DNA of 64,000 bases, from NCBI GenBank assembly GCA_964019055.1, contig OZ025206.1, positions 29,151,012 through 29,215,011 of the forward strand. Direction: 5' to 3'. The stretch's first letter is position 1. Every line of letters starts with the position of its first letter. The position numbers and the translations under genes were made by a program. The notes below the pieces were generated by a model. It was not told the origin of the DNA. It searched no databases and saw nothing but the letters and a program-made list of their open reading frames with translations. Origin of the DNA: Anthopleura xanthogrammica. Its lineage: Eukaryota > Cnidaria > Anthozoa > Actiniaria > Actiniidae. Below, piece by piece: positions 47,401-59,197 of the stretch.

Positions 47401-48430
47401 ATGTAAGGACAATTTTTCACGACGATAAGAAGAACTCCTTGACCGCCACTCGATCATTACATTGTATGAAGTTCACTGAACCGGAGATCCGCACACCTCG
47501 ACGGTCAGATGCAAATGAGCTATTTCGAAAAACATCTCCCATGATGCTTTGCGACCTGACAGCGAACACTACCTGGATCTGAGGGTTAAAAGGCATGCGT
47601 TCGATTTAACATGGAATATGTAACAATTATTCGCCGATTTAACATGGAATATTTATCATTACTCTTTCTTAATATCAAAATGAAAGTCCGAATAAACTTC
47701 TTTGTACCTCATATTTATTTGTAGTAGTCTTGTTGAGTCAAACCATTAAATAAAGCATCCGAGAATCGGGTCGGTAAAACTCGAATGAAGTTAGGATGTC
47801 CCATCGGTTTTTAATTTAGCTTGGAGTGCGCAGAAATTCTTTAACACAAGAATTAAATATTGGCCATGGCTAGCTTTTTCCTTTTGCACTAATACTACAG
47901 ATAATACTGCTTTAAATAGCAAAGGCGAATTTATCAGAAATATATTTTTTATTTTGATTCTAAATCCCCTTAGATTGATGAAAAGGTCTCATTTTACATT
48001 TTTCAGTCGCCCCGGCCCTTCAACCTTTTTTGAAAGGCTCGTGTGTATACTAGAAACTACAAGTGACTCGTGGGATATTCCACGGTATGCCACGAAAAAC
48101 CATTGTATAACTAGTATGTATTTCATTGCATATTGTATTTCTAAACTGTTTTATTTTAATATTTTCACCCACTAAAGAACTGGACGAATGAGCTCATGAC
48201 CTGGAATCCTGATGATTTTGGCGGGATAAAGTCAGTTTCCGTAGAGGCATCGGACATTTGGCTACCCGACACAATACTATACAATAAGTGAGTGCTTCAA
48301 CTATATAGCTATTTCAGAAAAGGTTGGTGAAGGTTTTGTTGCATGTTGCATGTTGCTTGTTGCATGTCGCAAAGCTTGAAATCATCATCATCATCATCAT
48401 TATCATCATCATCATCATCGTCATCATCAT

Positions 48431-48461
<31 letters not shown>

Positions 48462-50654
48462 ATCATCATCATCATTTCCCCCTTCCACTGCTTCAGCTGG
48501 TTGGTTGCCCAGGATTTGCTCCAACCATTAAGGCAGGAGACTTGACTTGCACTGCATTTCTCTTTGTAGTTGAAAGAGAAACTAATTATATTCATATTTA
48601 AATAATGACAGCAGAGAAGAAAATATGCTGCAAAAACCTGAAGGCATAATTTTATATCGTTGTGACCTTTCGCTGCTTGAATTCACATCACCCATACTGC
48701 ATTTCGGGCTTGGTATGTAACAAAACTTTCACCAACCTTTTTTGAAATATTTGTTATATATATATAACTCACAGATCAAACTCTGAAACAACCTCTGGGC
48801 TGATCTAAGTCAGGGCACGGCTAACTCACAGATCGAACCCTGAAACAACCTGTGGGCTGTTCAAAGTCAGGGCATGGCTAACTCACAGAACGAACCCTGA
48901 AACAACCTGTGGGCTGATCTAAGTCAGGGCATGGCTAACTCACAGAACGAACCCTGAAACAACCTGTGGGCTGATCTAATTCAGGGCATGGCTAACTCAC
49001 GGATCAAATTGGAATAGACCATTCTCCAAAATGGTGGCCGCAACTGCAAATTCAAACGAGTCAAAACGAAACCTATTCCATGCAGCACTAGAAATAGCAC
49101 CGTTGCTATAGTAGCCCTGCAAACATTCATGTCAGGTGTCATATTGGCTGAGAAACGTTTCTTGAAAATGGGCAATTATAATTTACAGACGTTTGTATGG
49201 CTGCATGGAGTTTGTATGCTCTTTCTAGTGCTGGTACTGATTAATTTTAAGCGGTCTTGAATTTGGGGAAAAGTCTATTTAGCTTGTTAGAGCTTTCGGA
49301 AGGAGGAAAACCAGAGAAAATCTCTGCAATCGAGGGACTGAAAAATCGAGGTACGGAAAAGAAACAAACCCGAGACTCCAAGCCGAGTGAATTATTCGCG
49401 ACCTCTGGTCAACTCTTGATTCAAAGGTGCTCCACATCCTTGCTCTATTTCCGATTTCATTTTGTAAATGCTTGACTTGAGGTTTTTTGTTGCAGTGTAT
49501 TTGAAGAGTTTGATGGGCGTCTAGATAATGTCAAGACAAGAGTTCGTATCGGACATCGAGGAGATACAATGTGGAATGCACCATTTATCTTCAAAACGCT
49601 CTGTAAGATCAATGTACAGAACTTTCCATTTGATCAACAGAAGTGCAAACTGAAGTTTGGTTCTTGGCAGTACAGCACAAAGGAACTTGACCTTTTGTTA
49701 CTTGAAAATGGAGGTCATTTGGATCTAAACAGGATAAAGAATGGAGAATGGGATGTCCTGAAAGTTGCCGTAGAAAGAAATGAGATACAGTATCCCTGTT
49801 GCCAAGGTGTAATTTACCCTGATATCACGTTTATTCTACAGTTAAAAAGACGCTCTCTTTTCTACATGTTCAATCTGATCATCCCGAATTTTTTGATCGC
49901 CTTACTTGCATTTTTCTCCTTTTACATCCCAGTTGAATGCGGAGAGCGAATATCATTTGTTATGACTGTACTATTGAGTATGTTTGTGTTTCTTCTATTG
50001 GTTGCTGAGAGTATTCCTCCTACATCAGATGCTGTTCCTGCTATAGGTGTTTACTTCACCTCGTCAATAGTACTTGTAGCACTTGCTCTTATCGCAACAG
50101 GTTTTGTGTTAAAGATTAATTACATGTATCTCCAGTTACCATGTAGCACCATGTCACCCAGGTTAAAGTGGCTCTTGTTCCAGAAGCTTGGTCCTGTTCT
50201 TGGATTTCAAGATTGCACACGCTTTGCAGTGAAGACCAAAGGCTCGTCAGCAGGTTGTCTAAAACATGCGCTCAAACGAGTGGACAGGTTTAAAGCTAGC
50301 CATTCTACGAATGATGGACCTACCATACTTTACCAGAACGGTTCAAGAAAGGGTTCCAAAGAAAGAAAGATGTCATGTAATGAATTGCCAAGTGGGAGTG
50401 ATGAGGAAGGGTCTGTCAGTTTCGTGTTAAGCGAGGTCTATCCAGATATCGAAACACACCGCAGTCAATCACTTACAAGTGATGTTCATGCTATAGCTAC
50501 GGCTGTTTTATCACACGAGGTAGACAACACAAAAAGTTCTGAATGTCGACTTGCTGCAGCCATCGTAGATCGTGTTTTCATGATCCTTTTTATTGTTGTG
50601 TTTATATTCTCAACTTTCATCATTCTTTTTTTCCCTTATTTGAGTAGCGAGTAG
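44436..50654 (+). CDS. nicotinic acetylcholine receptor-like subunit, alpha type, with alternative third exons
   Basis: Pentameric ligand-gated ion channel subunit of the plasma membrane. Exons: 44436-44538, 44637-44779, third exon either 45489-45533 or 45580-45624, 48178-48287 and 49496-50654, giving 519 residues with either third exon. An N-terminal hydrophobic stretch (GIYTGIFVLFSEL) is the signal peptide. Exon 3 carries the loop D tryptophan. Exon 4 gives DIWLPDTILYNN (loop A tyrosine). Exon 5 holds the Cys-loop C170-x13-C184, GSWQY (loop B), and YPCCQGVIY (vicinal Cys235/236, loop C tyrosines at canonical spacing), followed by four membrane segments. M2 is GERISFVMTVLLSMFVFLLL; the glutamate before it predicts cation selectivity. 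The M3-M4 loop (about residues 350-485) is basic then serine-rich. M4 ends FFPYL near the C-terminus. It is a tandem paralogue of the gene at 59198. All aromatic-box positions being present supports binding of acetylcholine or a similar ligand; the ligand itself is inferred. Confidence 0.93.
45489..45533 (+). other. alternative exon 3a of the receptor gene
   Basis: It is 45 nt, phase 0 on both sides, encoding DEKYQILTSNVWLRQ. Acceptor ttaattccag, donor gtgagt (strong). Closest to the canonical family sequence and to the third exon of the paralogue (NEKHQILTTSIWVRQ). Confidence 0.9.
45580..45624 (+). other. alternative exon 3b of the receptor gene
   Basis: It is 45 nt, phase 0 on both sides, encoding DEVRQMLILNMWIRQ. 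Acceptor attggtttcag, donor gtcggt (weaker than that of 3a). It keeps the loop D Trp and the final RQ. Only 46 nt separate it from exon 3a. Confidence 0.85.
46089..46343. mobile_element. foldback element with arms of about 95 bp
   Basis: Arms share TACAGCCATTCTCAGACACA and TTTGGTGGACGTCAATCAAA with their inverses around a loop at about 46195-46245. The TGTCGCGACA blocks within the arms are themselves palindromic. It lies in the intron between exon 3b and exon 4 of the receptor gene. Confidence 0.75.
46425..46932 (+). mobile_element. 5'-truncated CR1-like LINE fragment
   Basis: Open frame 46446-46784 reads LHWLPVKQRILFKVALITYK, ALNDLAPCYI, APQIWNSLPINIRNSQSVDI, FKKQLKTYLFRLAYFN and stop, the standard C-terminus of many CR1-like LINEs. 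A 3' UTR of about 120 bases ends in ATAATAAAGTTATTAAAGTT tail units. Sense orientation within the receptor intron. Confidence 0.85.
48030..48118. mobile_element. half copy of the palindromic MITE at 39077-39233
   Basis: GAAAGGCTCGTGTGTATACT through ACCATTGTATAACTAGTAT is nearly identical to the right arm at 39153-39239. The left arm is missing. It ends about 60 bases before exon 4 of the receptor gene. Confidence 0.85.
48310..48748. repeat. foldback element containing an (ATC)n microsatellite
   Basis: TTTCAGAAAAGGTTGGTGAA on the left and the inverse of TTCACCAACCTTTTTTGAAA on the right define arms of about 35 bases. A trinucleotide run of ATC/GTC units lies at about 48380-48475; acidic or serine-only open frames across it are artefacts of the repeat. 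It lies in the receptor intron between exons 4 and 5. Confidence 0.7.
48766..49012. repeat. tandem repeat, about 57-bp unit, four copies
   Basis: CTAACTCACAGA and AACAACCTGTGGGCTGATCT recur with small differences; the last unit is partial. It lies in the receptor intron before exon 5. Confidence 0.88.
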
Positions 50655-51324
50655 CCAAGCGATTACTATATTGAGTCTCCTCCACGTAGTACTGTTATGT
50701 TGCTATATTTTGTTTTCAACTGTGACGGTCTCAAAGCTGCTTTGGTACGGCTGACATATGATAGCTCCGATTTCAGTCTCGCCAATGATGTTAGTCTGTT
50801 TTTAATATTAATCCCCAAAAAATCTGAAACCCCTGTTTGTTTTCTTTGAAGTGATTGTGTCGATCTCGAAAGACCACCATTTTCAAGAACTGTCTCATAT
50901 CTAAAGCGCAGCGGCGGCGGAAGCTGAAAATCATTTGGGGGGGACTACAATTTCTTTCTTTTTTTACCAAATGCAAAATACAAATGTCTTTAAAAATATT
51001 TATGATTTATAGTTTATGATTTATCCAAACAACAATTTGGGGGGGGGGGGGCTTCCCCCGGCCCCCCCGCTTCCGCCGTCCCTAAAGCGTAGTGAAGGTT
51101 TTATCTTGAATCGAGACTTTGGGAATACAGAGCACTTTGTAGATCAACTGATGTGACGCCCCCCGGAAATAAATCTGACAACAGATCCAAAAATCTGACT
51201 CAAAAATCTGACTCAAAAATCTGACACCAGCTTCACTCTGGTATTAATCAGTAACGTACAGTTAACGGCCCCCGAAGAGAACATGATATAGAAGGGAGAC
51301 TAGGGAGACTACCTAGATGTCTGT
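50655..51324. other. 3' flank of the first receptor gene, with a small GC-rich inverted repeat
   Basis: This should contain the 3' UTR. Between about 50907 and 51085 a short element has CAGCGGCGGCGGAAGC at the left and GCTTCCGCCGTCCC at the right, with G runs and C runs inside, like a small MITE. No gene. Confidence 0.5.
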
Positions 51325-53574
51325 CAACCTCGTCCCCAGGGTCCTCTCTTCTCGCTATTTCAAAATGGCGGGACGCTCGAGGGAAGACCCTGGTGGCGGC
51401 TGGTCACGTGGCCTCCAAGAATTTTGGAGGTTCGGACCCAGGCTGCTCGAGGGATCCCTTACGCGGCCTAAACTAACCCGAAAAGAAATTGGAACCCAGC
51501 AAAAACAAAATGGCGGAGCAATCGAACGTGTACAGAAATACGACAGAAATACGACAGAAATACACGAACCTAATTTTGATTTCTCACGCTGTTCCTGGCT
51601 TTACGAAAGCTTTCTTTCAAAAAAAGTAAAGGCTACTCCATTTATCTACATCTCCATGGAGATGTTTTTCTTGTGCTTCTCAAAAATCAATAAATATCTG
51701 GGTGGACAGTCTTAGATTGCTTAACAGAGTAGCTGTAGCTTTTATTTTGACTTTCATTTGCTTTTATGTACTTTATAGAATCTAAAATAAAGCTATATTT
51801 TAAACACTCATCATGTATTTTCTCCTTTTTCTTGTTTATTTGGGAGTCCAGAAACTCAAGCAATACAAGAATCACTTATCTGGACTTGAGAGCTATAAAG
51901 GCATACTGCTTCCTATTGCTAAATCCCTGAAAGACAAACTCATCTCCTACCCTCTTATTTTTATTTATTTTTTCCTTTACAATACTGTGGTTATGCCTAT
52001 AAACTTTTCTTCAATGTTTTGCAAGAATCATCATATTATCCTCCTGGTTGTAACAGAATTCCAGAAAACCAACTGTTTGCACAATACCATGCTCCACAAA
52101 CAAAGAAAATGAAAGAGTAAATTTTGCACCAACTAACCAAAAAATGCAGCCAAAAAGTGAGAGTAATTTTTGCAACTGTTGCTATAGGTATTCGAGTTAA
52201 CATCCCAGATGTTTGTCAAATAATTCACATAGGAGTTCAGAGGACAATTGAGGCCTACTTCCAAGAGATTGGCAGAGCCGTAAGAGATTGGCAACCCTCC
52301 AAGGCACTCCTGTACTACAATGGGTCTGAAATATCTACAAATGTGCCTGGGATGACCCCAGAGATGAGGGAATATTGTCGTCTTGAGAATGGATGCCTAC
52401 GTGAGGCACTGCTGAAGCATATGGGTTCACCATCTATTGACTCTGAAATCTCACAGAGGGATCCTCATACTTGATGTAGTAACTGTTTGAACATGTGTAC
52501 TTGTGATTCTTGTATTGCTAAGTTTCTAGACTCTTGTAATCTCACATAATAATTTGAGAGCTGCATTTATGTTTGCAGAGCCCATGAGATATAACTATGA
52601 AACAGTATAAAGTAGTGTTTGCTTAGCCTGTGTAGTAGAGCCACTTCCCACCCAACCCCCTGAAGGGAATAAAAGTTGGTTAGGGGTAAGGAGTGGCTGT
52701 ACACAGGCTATGTCTGCTACATTGAAGCAAAGCAGGATTTATTTTAAAAATCATATTAAATTTCAAGAACAAAAGTAACAAATAAACAAGAAAAAGGAGA
52801 AAATGCATGATGAGTGTTTAAAATATAGCTTTATTTTAGATTCTATAAAGTACATAAAAGCAAATGAAAGTCAAAATAAAAGCTACAGCTACTCTGTTAA
52901 GCAATCTAAGACTGTCCACCCAGATATTTATTGATTTTTTACTTTGCCAGTTTATACGGTTAATAAAACGATTGAAAAAAATATTTTTTACCAATCCAAA
53001 ATTAAATCTCTCGTCCTGTGAATTAAAATCACAAGCTTGTTCATGACAGGATAAATTCGAAGAATACTTTGACGAAAAGTTTACAATCACCTTCCATCAG
53101 GATCTGAGGAAGCTCAAGCCCTTTAACGAGGTCCCTGGTAGAGTCCATAGAAGTTTTCCTGAAATTCAAGTTTCAGCACTGTGTGGGCTGGAGAGGCAAG
53201 ATCTACACTCCTGGTTGGAGAAGCACAAGAAAAACATCTCCATGGAGATGTAGATAAATGGAGTAGCCTTTACTTTTTTTGAAAGAAAGCTTTCGTAAAG
53301 CCAGGAACAGCGTGAGAAATCAAAATTAGGTTCGTGTATTTCTGTCGTATTTCTGTTGTATTTCTGTATACGTTCGATTGCTCCGCCATTTTGTTTTTGC
53401 TGGGTTCCAATTTCTTTTCGGGTTAGTTTAGGCCGCGTAAGGGATCCCTCGAGCAGCCTGGGTCCGAACCTCCAAAATTCTTGGAGGCCACGTGACCAGC
53501 CGCCACCAGGGTCTTCCCTCGAGCGTCCCGCCATTTTGAAATAGCGAGAAGAGAGGACCCTGGGGACGAGGTTG
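51325..53574. mobile_element. 2.25-kb DNA transposon with long terminal inverted repeats and 9-bp target duplication
   Basis: It begins CAACCTCGTCCCCAGGG and ends CCCTGGGGACGAGGTTG. The terminal inverted repeats run about 370 bases nearly without mismatch. An inner inverted pair (about 51690-51835 and 52787-52938) extends the palindrome, the left arm lacking some 280 bases present in the right. GATGTCTGT flanks both ends exactly (51316-51324 and 53575-53583). A 9-bp duplication is typical of Mutator-like elements. No transposase is visible; the interior carries a broken RecQ-like helicase and, at about 52625-52710, a nested short inverted repeat (AGCCTGTGTAGTAGAGCCAC). Confidence 0.85.
51850..52474 (+). 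pseudogene. RecQ-like helicase fragment inside the transposon
   Basis: 52124-52474 reads VRVIFATVAIGIRVNIPDVC, QIIHIGVQRTIEAYFQEIGR, AVRDWQPSKALLYYNGSEIS and further: the C-terminal RecA-like lobe of RecQ-type helicases, including the motif VI arginine finger region (QEIGRAVRD; the usual GRAGRDG is altered). A preceding piece at 51850-52115 shows related sequence but is interrupted by stops and a frame change. Motifs I, II and the zinc/winged-helix parts are missing. Not expected to be active. RecQ-like genes of this form are, from memory, multicopy and transposon-linked in cnidarians. Confidence 0.75.
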
Positions 53575-53583
53575 GATGTCTGT

Positions 53584-54629
53584 TTGCTACTAACGTGGTT
53601 CACCGACCGTTGAATATAGCGTCAGTATTACTGCAAACGTGGAGGACACTCTGGCGCTAGTGATTGACATATACTATCTAAGAAAAGTGATTATTTGTAT
53701 ATTTATAAAACTTAGACTTATTCGTAAGCATTATATAACTTTATTAAAGAATGCCAGCAAACTCGCTCATGGATTGGACGAGAGCACATCACGTGACAAT
53801 ACTACGCAGTTCGCAGGGAAACAAATCTCTAGGTAAACATGACGGTCGCTCACCTTGAAATCGCGAGAAACGTGTGACACACTGTCCGTCTTTTTCATTC
53901 AATTCCCAAAAATAGTTGGTTGTTTGACTAGCTATGAGGATCTATTCAAGAAAACACTTGATGTCTTGGTCCTAGGGAAACTGTCACTGTGTTTTTGTTT
54001 CGCTGCCGTCATCCCTTAATGTTGAGTGTCTAGCTTGGGAAAACAAAACTTATTATTAGTTAATTATTCATCACGTAACTTAAGATGTATTTTGTGTTTC
54101 GTGCAGCTCTCAAAGCTTTTGAGAGTCATTCATGTATTCACAGTAGAACGTTTTGAGTGTCTGGCTCACTGCCTTTGTTAATTGCCTATATACCAACTAG
54201 AAAAACTAATTATAAATGTCTGAACATTTGGTTTAATTTGGGTTCTATTCATGTTTATTCACAAATGACTGTCCTTTTTCCTATATATCTAGAACTATTA
54301 TATGAATTATTCATAAATAATTAATACTGCATCAGATCCCTCTTTGCTTCATATGATTGCTTGAATAAAACTGACAGGAAGTTCATTTCATTTTCCGCGA
54401 GTCACTTAACCTGCTCATGCGCACAAAGCTGTGTCACAACGGCCCTTTTGGAACAAATCTTCAAGGTTTTTATTGGCGTTTTAATGTTGTTTTTAATGAC
54501 TGCATTAACTTGACTTTGAAGTAGACAAGAATCGCAAGCGACACGAAACTTGATTAATTATATCGTAAGTACTGTAGTTTTTTTATTTTTTGGTGTTGTG
54601 TATAGATTGTGTATATATTGTGTATATAT
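53584..54629. other. intergenic, nothing recognised
   Basis: AT-rich sequence without a convincing exon, RNA gene or repeat boundary. Confidence 0.5.
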
Positions 54630-55018
54630 TGTATATTTACAGTGTGAAATTTCCACTTCGATCGATGGTCATATACCAAGCTGTATATTTAATACTCTTC
54701 TCTATCACAATTCTATTTCTTCTATATATACAGTGTGAAATTTCCACTTCGATCGATGGTCATATACCAAGCTGTATATTTAATACTCTTCTCTATCACA
54801 ATTCTATTTCTTCTATATATACAGTGTGAAATTTCCACTTCGATCGATGGTCATATACCAAGCTGTATATTTAATACTCTTCTCTATCACATTTCTATTT
54901 CTTCTATATATACAGTGTGAAATTTCCACTTCGATCGATGGTCATATACCAAGCTGTATATTTAATACTCTTCTCTATCACAATTCTATTTCTTCTATAT
55001 ATACAGTGTGAAATTTCC
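54630..55018. repeat. 91-bp tandem repeat, four full copies
   Basis: AGTGTGAAATTTCCAC starts at 54641, 54732, 54823, 54914 and 55005, an exact 91-base period; copies are almost identical. Each contains the palindrome CGATCG. Open frames across it are repeat artefacts. Confidence 0.96.
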
Positions 55019-55413
55019 ACATTACTCCATTATAGCACCATGTCGGTGTAAACTTTAAAAATTAACTATATTCAATTATTCGATTTTAAGCTTGATAACT
55101 AAAAAAAAAAAACAACAACAGTCAAATAGATTAAGAATTAATCAATAAGGAGTGATATCAGAAAAGGATCCCTTCCTTTCCCTAGTGATCGGTCGTGTTT
55201 TGAGTGTTCTCAGTTCGTCCATATGCTATTTTAGCCTTAACATCTGGTTCTATAAATGAAAATACTGTTATAATCATACATGCATGGTATTCAAAAAGGT
55301 GTCGGAGCCAGTTTGTATGGGGGTGTCCATATTAACAACAAGTGTTGCTTTGTATTCTATATTGAAGGGTGTCTGTAGTGTCGATTATTCGTATTACTAA
55401 ACTGAATTACAGT

Positions 55414-55735
55414 CAAAATGGCTCAAGCTTACCCCCCTAGAAAACATTAATGAATTGATTATTCGAATATTGAATTCATTATTCCCTCTGACTCCAAACT
55501 TGAAAATAAGTTATCTACTTGATTTTTTATTGGATTCTTCATCATATTGCCAGGCCAAGGTAGAAAAACTCCACAGAAAGGACATCCCTTAGAATTTTAG
55601 TGTGAAATGAATGTGAAGTTTGGAGTTTTTTTTAAGAGATTTTTTAATGAAAAATCAGAGTGAATAATCAACTCAATATTCGAATAATGAAATCATTAAT
55701 GGAGCCTAGGGGGTACGCTTGAGCCGTTTAGACTC
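55414..55735. repeat. foldback element, about 320 bp
   Basis: Left arm AATGGCTCAAGCTTACCCCC...ATTATTCGAATATTGA; right arm is the inverse, TCAATATTCGAATAAT...GGGGGTACGCTTGAGCC. Arms are about 95 bases. No coding capacity. Confidence 0.75.
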
Positions 55736-55844
55736 TAAGTTTGTTGTTTTCAATCGTTTTCAAAATTAATATTCAGATTTCGGTTTGTCACCGTCGTAGA
55801 AAAACAGATCATTCCCACGTAACCACCTAGACACCTGCCTACCT

Positions 55845-56306
55845 ACATACTACCTACCCACCTACCTACCTATCTACCAACCTACCAACCTACCTACCTA
55901 CCTAGCTACCCACCTACCTAGCTATCCACCAACCTACCTAGCTACCCACCTACCTAGCTACCTAGCTACCCACCTACCTACCTACCTAGCTACCCACCTA
56001 CCTACCTACCTACCTACCTACCTACCTACCCACCTACCTACCTACCAACCAACCTACCTACCTACCTACCTACCAACCTACCTACCTACCTACCTACCTA
56101 CCTACTTACCTACCTACCTACCAACCTACCTACCTACCTACCTACCTACCTACCAACCTACCTACCTACCAACCTACCTACCTACCTACCTACCTACCTA
56201 CCTACCTACCTACCTACCTACCAACCTACCTACCAACCTACCTACCTACCTACCTACCTACCAACCTACCTACCTACCTACCTACCTACCTACCTACCTA
56301 CCTACC
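55845..56306. repeat. (CCTA)n microsatellite, about 460 bp
   Basis: A long array of CCTA units with CCAA and CCCA interruptions that also recur at intervals, so the array has been duplicated in blocks. Confidence 0.97.
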
Positions 56307-57292
56307 TATATGAAGTTCATTTTTCGTTTGATAAAGTGTACAAAATGTCTGCGTAAAAAAATATAATAATTCTTGTTATTGGCGTTTGATCAAGAACTTA
56401 CTTTACTTAGACTGTTGAATTGTTAATATAACTTACTTGGTGTGTGAATATTGAATACTGGATCTCACCTACTGAGTAATTGCTTGTTTGCCGGAAAAAG
56501 CCATTTGTCGTGCTGGGCTGGGTAGTACCCCGGGGTAGTACAGTGTTCTAGGGACCCGCAGCGCTGTGTAACTGTTCATTAACAATGATGAAAGGCATCA
56601 GTTGGATCAGTTAGTACGGCGGAACTGAATAGAACAACAGGGATTCCTGCAGTAGACACTTGAATTCACTCGAAATAACTGGACAGGTAGAGAGCCGGTT
56701 AATATCAGTCAGTATCGAGGTCACTGCAGATTCCCTGGACCTGACTTTCAAAACCAGTAAGTTTATCAATATCTAAATACATTATCTGACACTAGAAACT
56801 TGCCATACCGACTTGGATGACATTTTATAAGGTTCACTACTTGTGGCATGTACAGAGCACAGGGAACAAAGGCCTGCATGCATGGGTCAAGAGAAAACAG
56901 CACAAGCCACAACAGCACTAGCAACAAATCAGGCTATTTTTCCACATTATTTTGTTGGAGCATCATGGCAGATTATCATGACAGCATTACGCCGGCGGCA
57001 ATGGCTGCCATCACAAAGTCACATCAATTTCAGATGTTCATGTGTCAAAGCTGATTTGATTTCTTTATACTTGATATGCGTCACGAAACTTGTTAATGGT
57101 CTTACAATACTAGTCAATGCAAAAATTCGTGTTCAACTCGGATCAAAACAGATATTTTTACGCATATTTGTCAACATTGATTGTCTACGTTTATGTAAAG
57201 TCAGTCACATCATGCATGTTTTTTACTATCCTTTTACCGCAAATTATACGAATAAGATGAATATCTGTAGAACACTTGCGTTGTATGCTATT
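56307..57292. other. intergenic, nothing recognised
   Basis: A 150-codon frame at 56843-57295 has no recognisable motif and runs into the adjacent satellite; I do not call it. The stretch around 56520 contains CCCCGGGG but no element boundary is clear. Confidence 0.4.
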
Positions 57293-57705
57293 TAATATCT
57301 GCATGTAGAACACTTGCCCTTGTATGTTTTATAATATCTGCATGTAGAACACTTGCCCTTGTATGTTATATAATATCTGCATGTAGAACACTTGCCCTTG
57401 TATGTTATATAATATCTGCATGTAGAACACTTGCCCTTGTATGTTATATAATATCTGCATGTAGAACACTTGCCCTCGTATGTTATATAATATCTGCATG
57501 TAGAACACTTGCCCTTGTATGTTATATAATATCTGCATGAAGAACACTTGCCCTTGTATGTTATATAATATCTGCATGAAGAACACTTGCCCTTGTATGT
57601 TATATAATATCTGCATGAAGAACACTTGCCCTCGTATGTTATATAATATCTGCATGTAGAACACTTGCCCTTGTATGTTATATAATATCTGCATGTAGAA
57701 CACTT
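57293..57705. repeat. 39-bp tandem repeat, about ten copies
   Basis: ATATCTGCATGTAGAACACT plus TGCCCTTGTATGTTATATA repeats every 39 bases. As 39 is divisible by 3, a minus-strand frame repeats a 13-residue unit (MQILYNIQGQVFY), which I take to be fortuitous. Confidence 0.96.
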
Positions 57706-59197
57706 GTTTAAGTGTGGTTTAAAGGCATAAAATCAGTTTTAGTGAACAGTATGCACGGCGGGTGTGTGTGTGGTTTGTGGTGAGTGATTTACTCTAACAA
57801 GATGGAAGCGGCTGTTTGTTTGATTACCAAGAACACTGACTACAAATGAAAACTGTCGAGTAAACTGCCCCTGACGCTGTTCAGTGAATCATAACTAAGA
57901 TATTGAAGGTATATTTTTAATACTAAGTTTCTCAGATCTGGTGTCAAGATAAGGTGTTCAAGTTACTTTAATATGAGACCTTCCTATTATATCTCAAGAG
58001 ACCAATATAAATCCAAGCCTAAGCTGTGCTCCTAGTATAATGCGATCATCTTCATGGATTAGAAATCGTCAGTTAATTCAACTATTTTATCAGTAAGGAG
58101 ATTTCCATAGTTAGGTACTGTATCGGATTGAAGATTAATCTGTATTCAACACAGTATCTTATCTCAAGGCTTTGCACTTACTATACTCCTTCTGTGAACA
58201 AAAGTATTGAGAGAAAAAGGGTCGAAATCACACATTTGTTTGTTTAAAAACCTTTTCCTTTTTGTTTCGAGTTATTTCTTGGCCGGTTACCAAGGGATGC
58301 AAATCCTTTGATTATGCCGCTAAACTGAAGAAGATAAAATGATACATCTACTTAAAGACTTTGGGATTACTCTTTCCTTAATTGTTCACAAGCAGTTTGT
58401 CATTTGTGTCATTCAATACCTGTGATATTAACGAATTGATTATTCCATAGTGGGTAGTCAAACTAAACGTCATCAAATCACTTTATTCACCTCTAGATTT
58501 GATCGCCATTTGTTCAGTTTTAGAGTGAGGTTTTGATGAGTTTCATTCATTATTCTGATACAGCTAGCATAAATACTGACGGCTGTTCGCAAAAATATCT
58601 ATCACCTGGCTGCCATAACGACGATAACTTTACCTTTTTTCAGAAAACTCTGTTTGCTATGATGTGGAAAGATCGTAGTGAGCAGTTAGAACTTCATTAT
58701 AGATATATAATGAATATAAAGAATTGTAGATGTAGTCTTTATAGAACACACACAGATTCAGCGTCATTTCATATGCATTGAATAAAGAATTGTAGATGTA
58801 GTCTTTATAGAACACACACAGATTCAGCGTCATTTCATATGCATTGAATAATTCTCTATAAGGTATATAAAGAATTGTAGATGTAGTCTTTATAGAACAC
58901 ACACAGATTCAGCGTCATTTCATATGCATAATATGTTACACGCTGTATATGATTATATATCATATAGCATATACCTTCAATGTTTGAAGGAAGGTCAGTA
59001 CCTGCTAAACTGGCTTCGTACTCATGCATTATTAGGACAAAACCGGAATGTCGTGATTGAAAAACACCGACCGCACACATAAGACCTGTTAGTAGACGAT
59101 TAGTTGAATGATTTTCTCCAGGTGCTAATGGGCTAATTGTTACGCAGGTACTTATTTGGCCGTCGACAGTATAGTTAGAAGACGAACCGGTGAAACG
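57706..59197 (+). promoter_or_regulatory. upstream region of the second receptor gene, with a three-copy repeat
   Basis: Between 58714 and 58930 the block AAAGAATTGTAGATGTAGTC plus TTTATAGAACACACACAG recurs at about 58718, 58784 and 58869. No gene is seen. The receptor start codon at 59198 follows CCGGTGAAACG; the same frame is open upstream without another ATG nearby. Confidence 0.5.

Noticed and set aside
48309..48595. Poly-Asp, poly-Met or poly-Ser open frames
   Set aside because: They are readings of an (ATC)n microsatellite within a foldback element.
51317..51715. 132-codon frame (and its mirror at 53166-53603) as a gene
   Set aside because: Both are readings of the terminal inverted repeats of the same transposon.
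56843..57295. 150-codon open frame
   Set aside because: No recognisable motif, no splice context, and it runs into a satellite.
57329..57703. 124-codon frame repeating a 13-residue unit
   Set aside because: Direct consequence of a 39-bp satellite; no start context, neighbours or composition supporting a gene.
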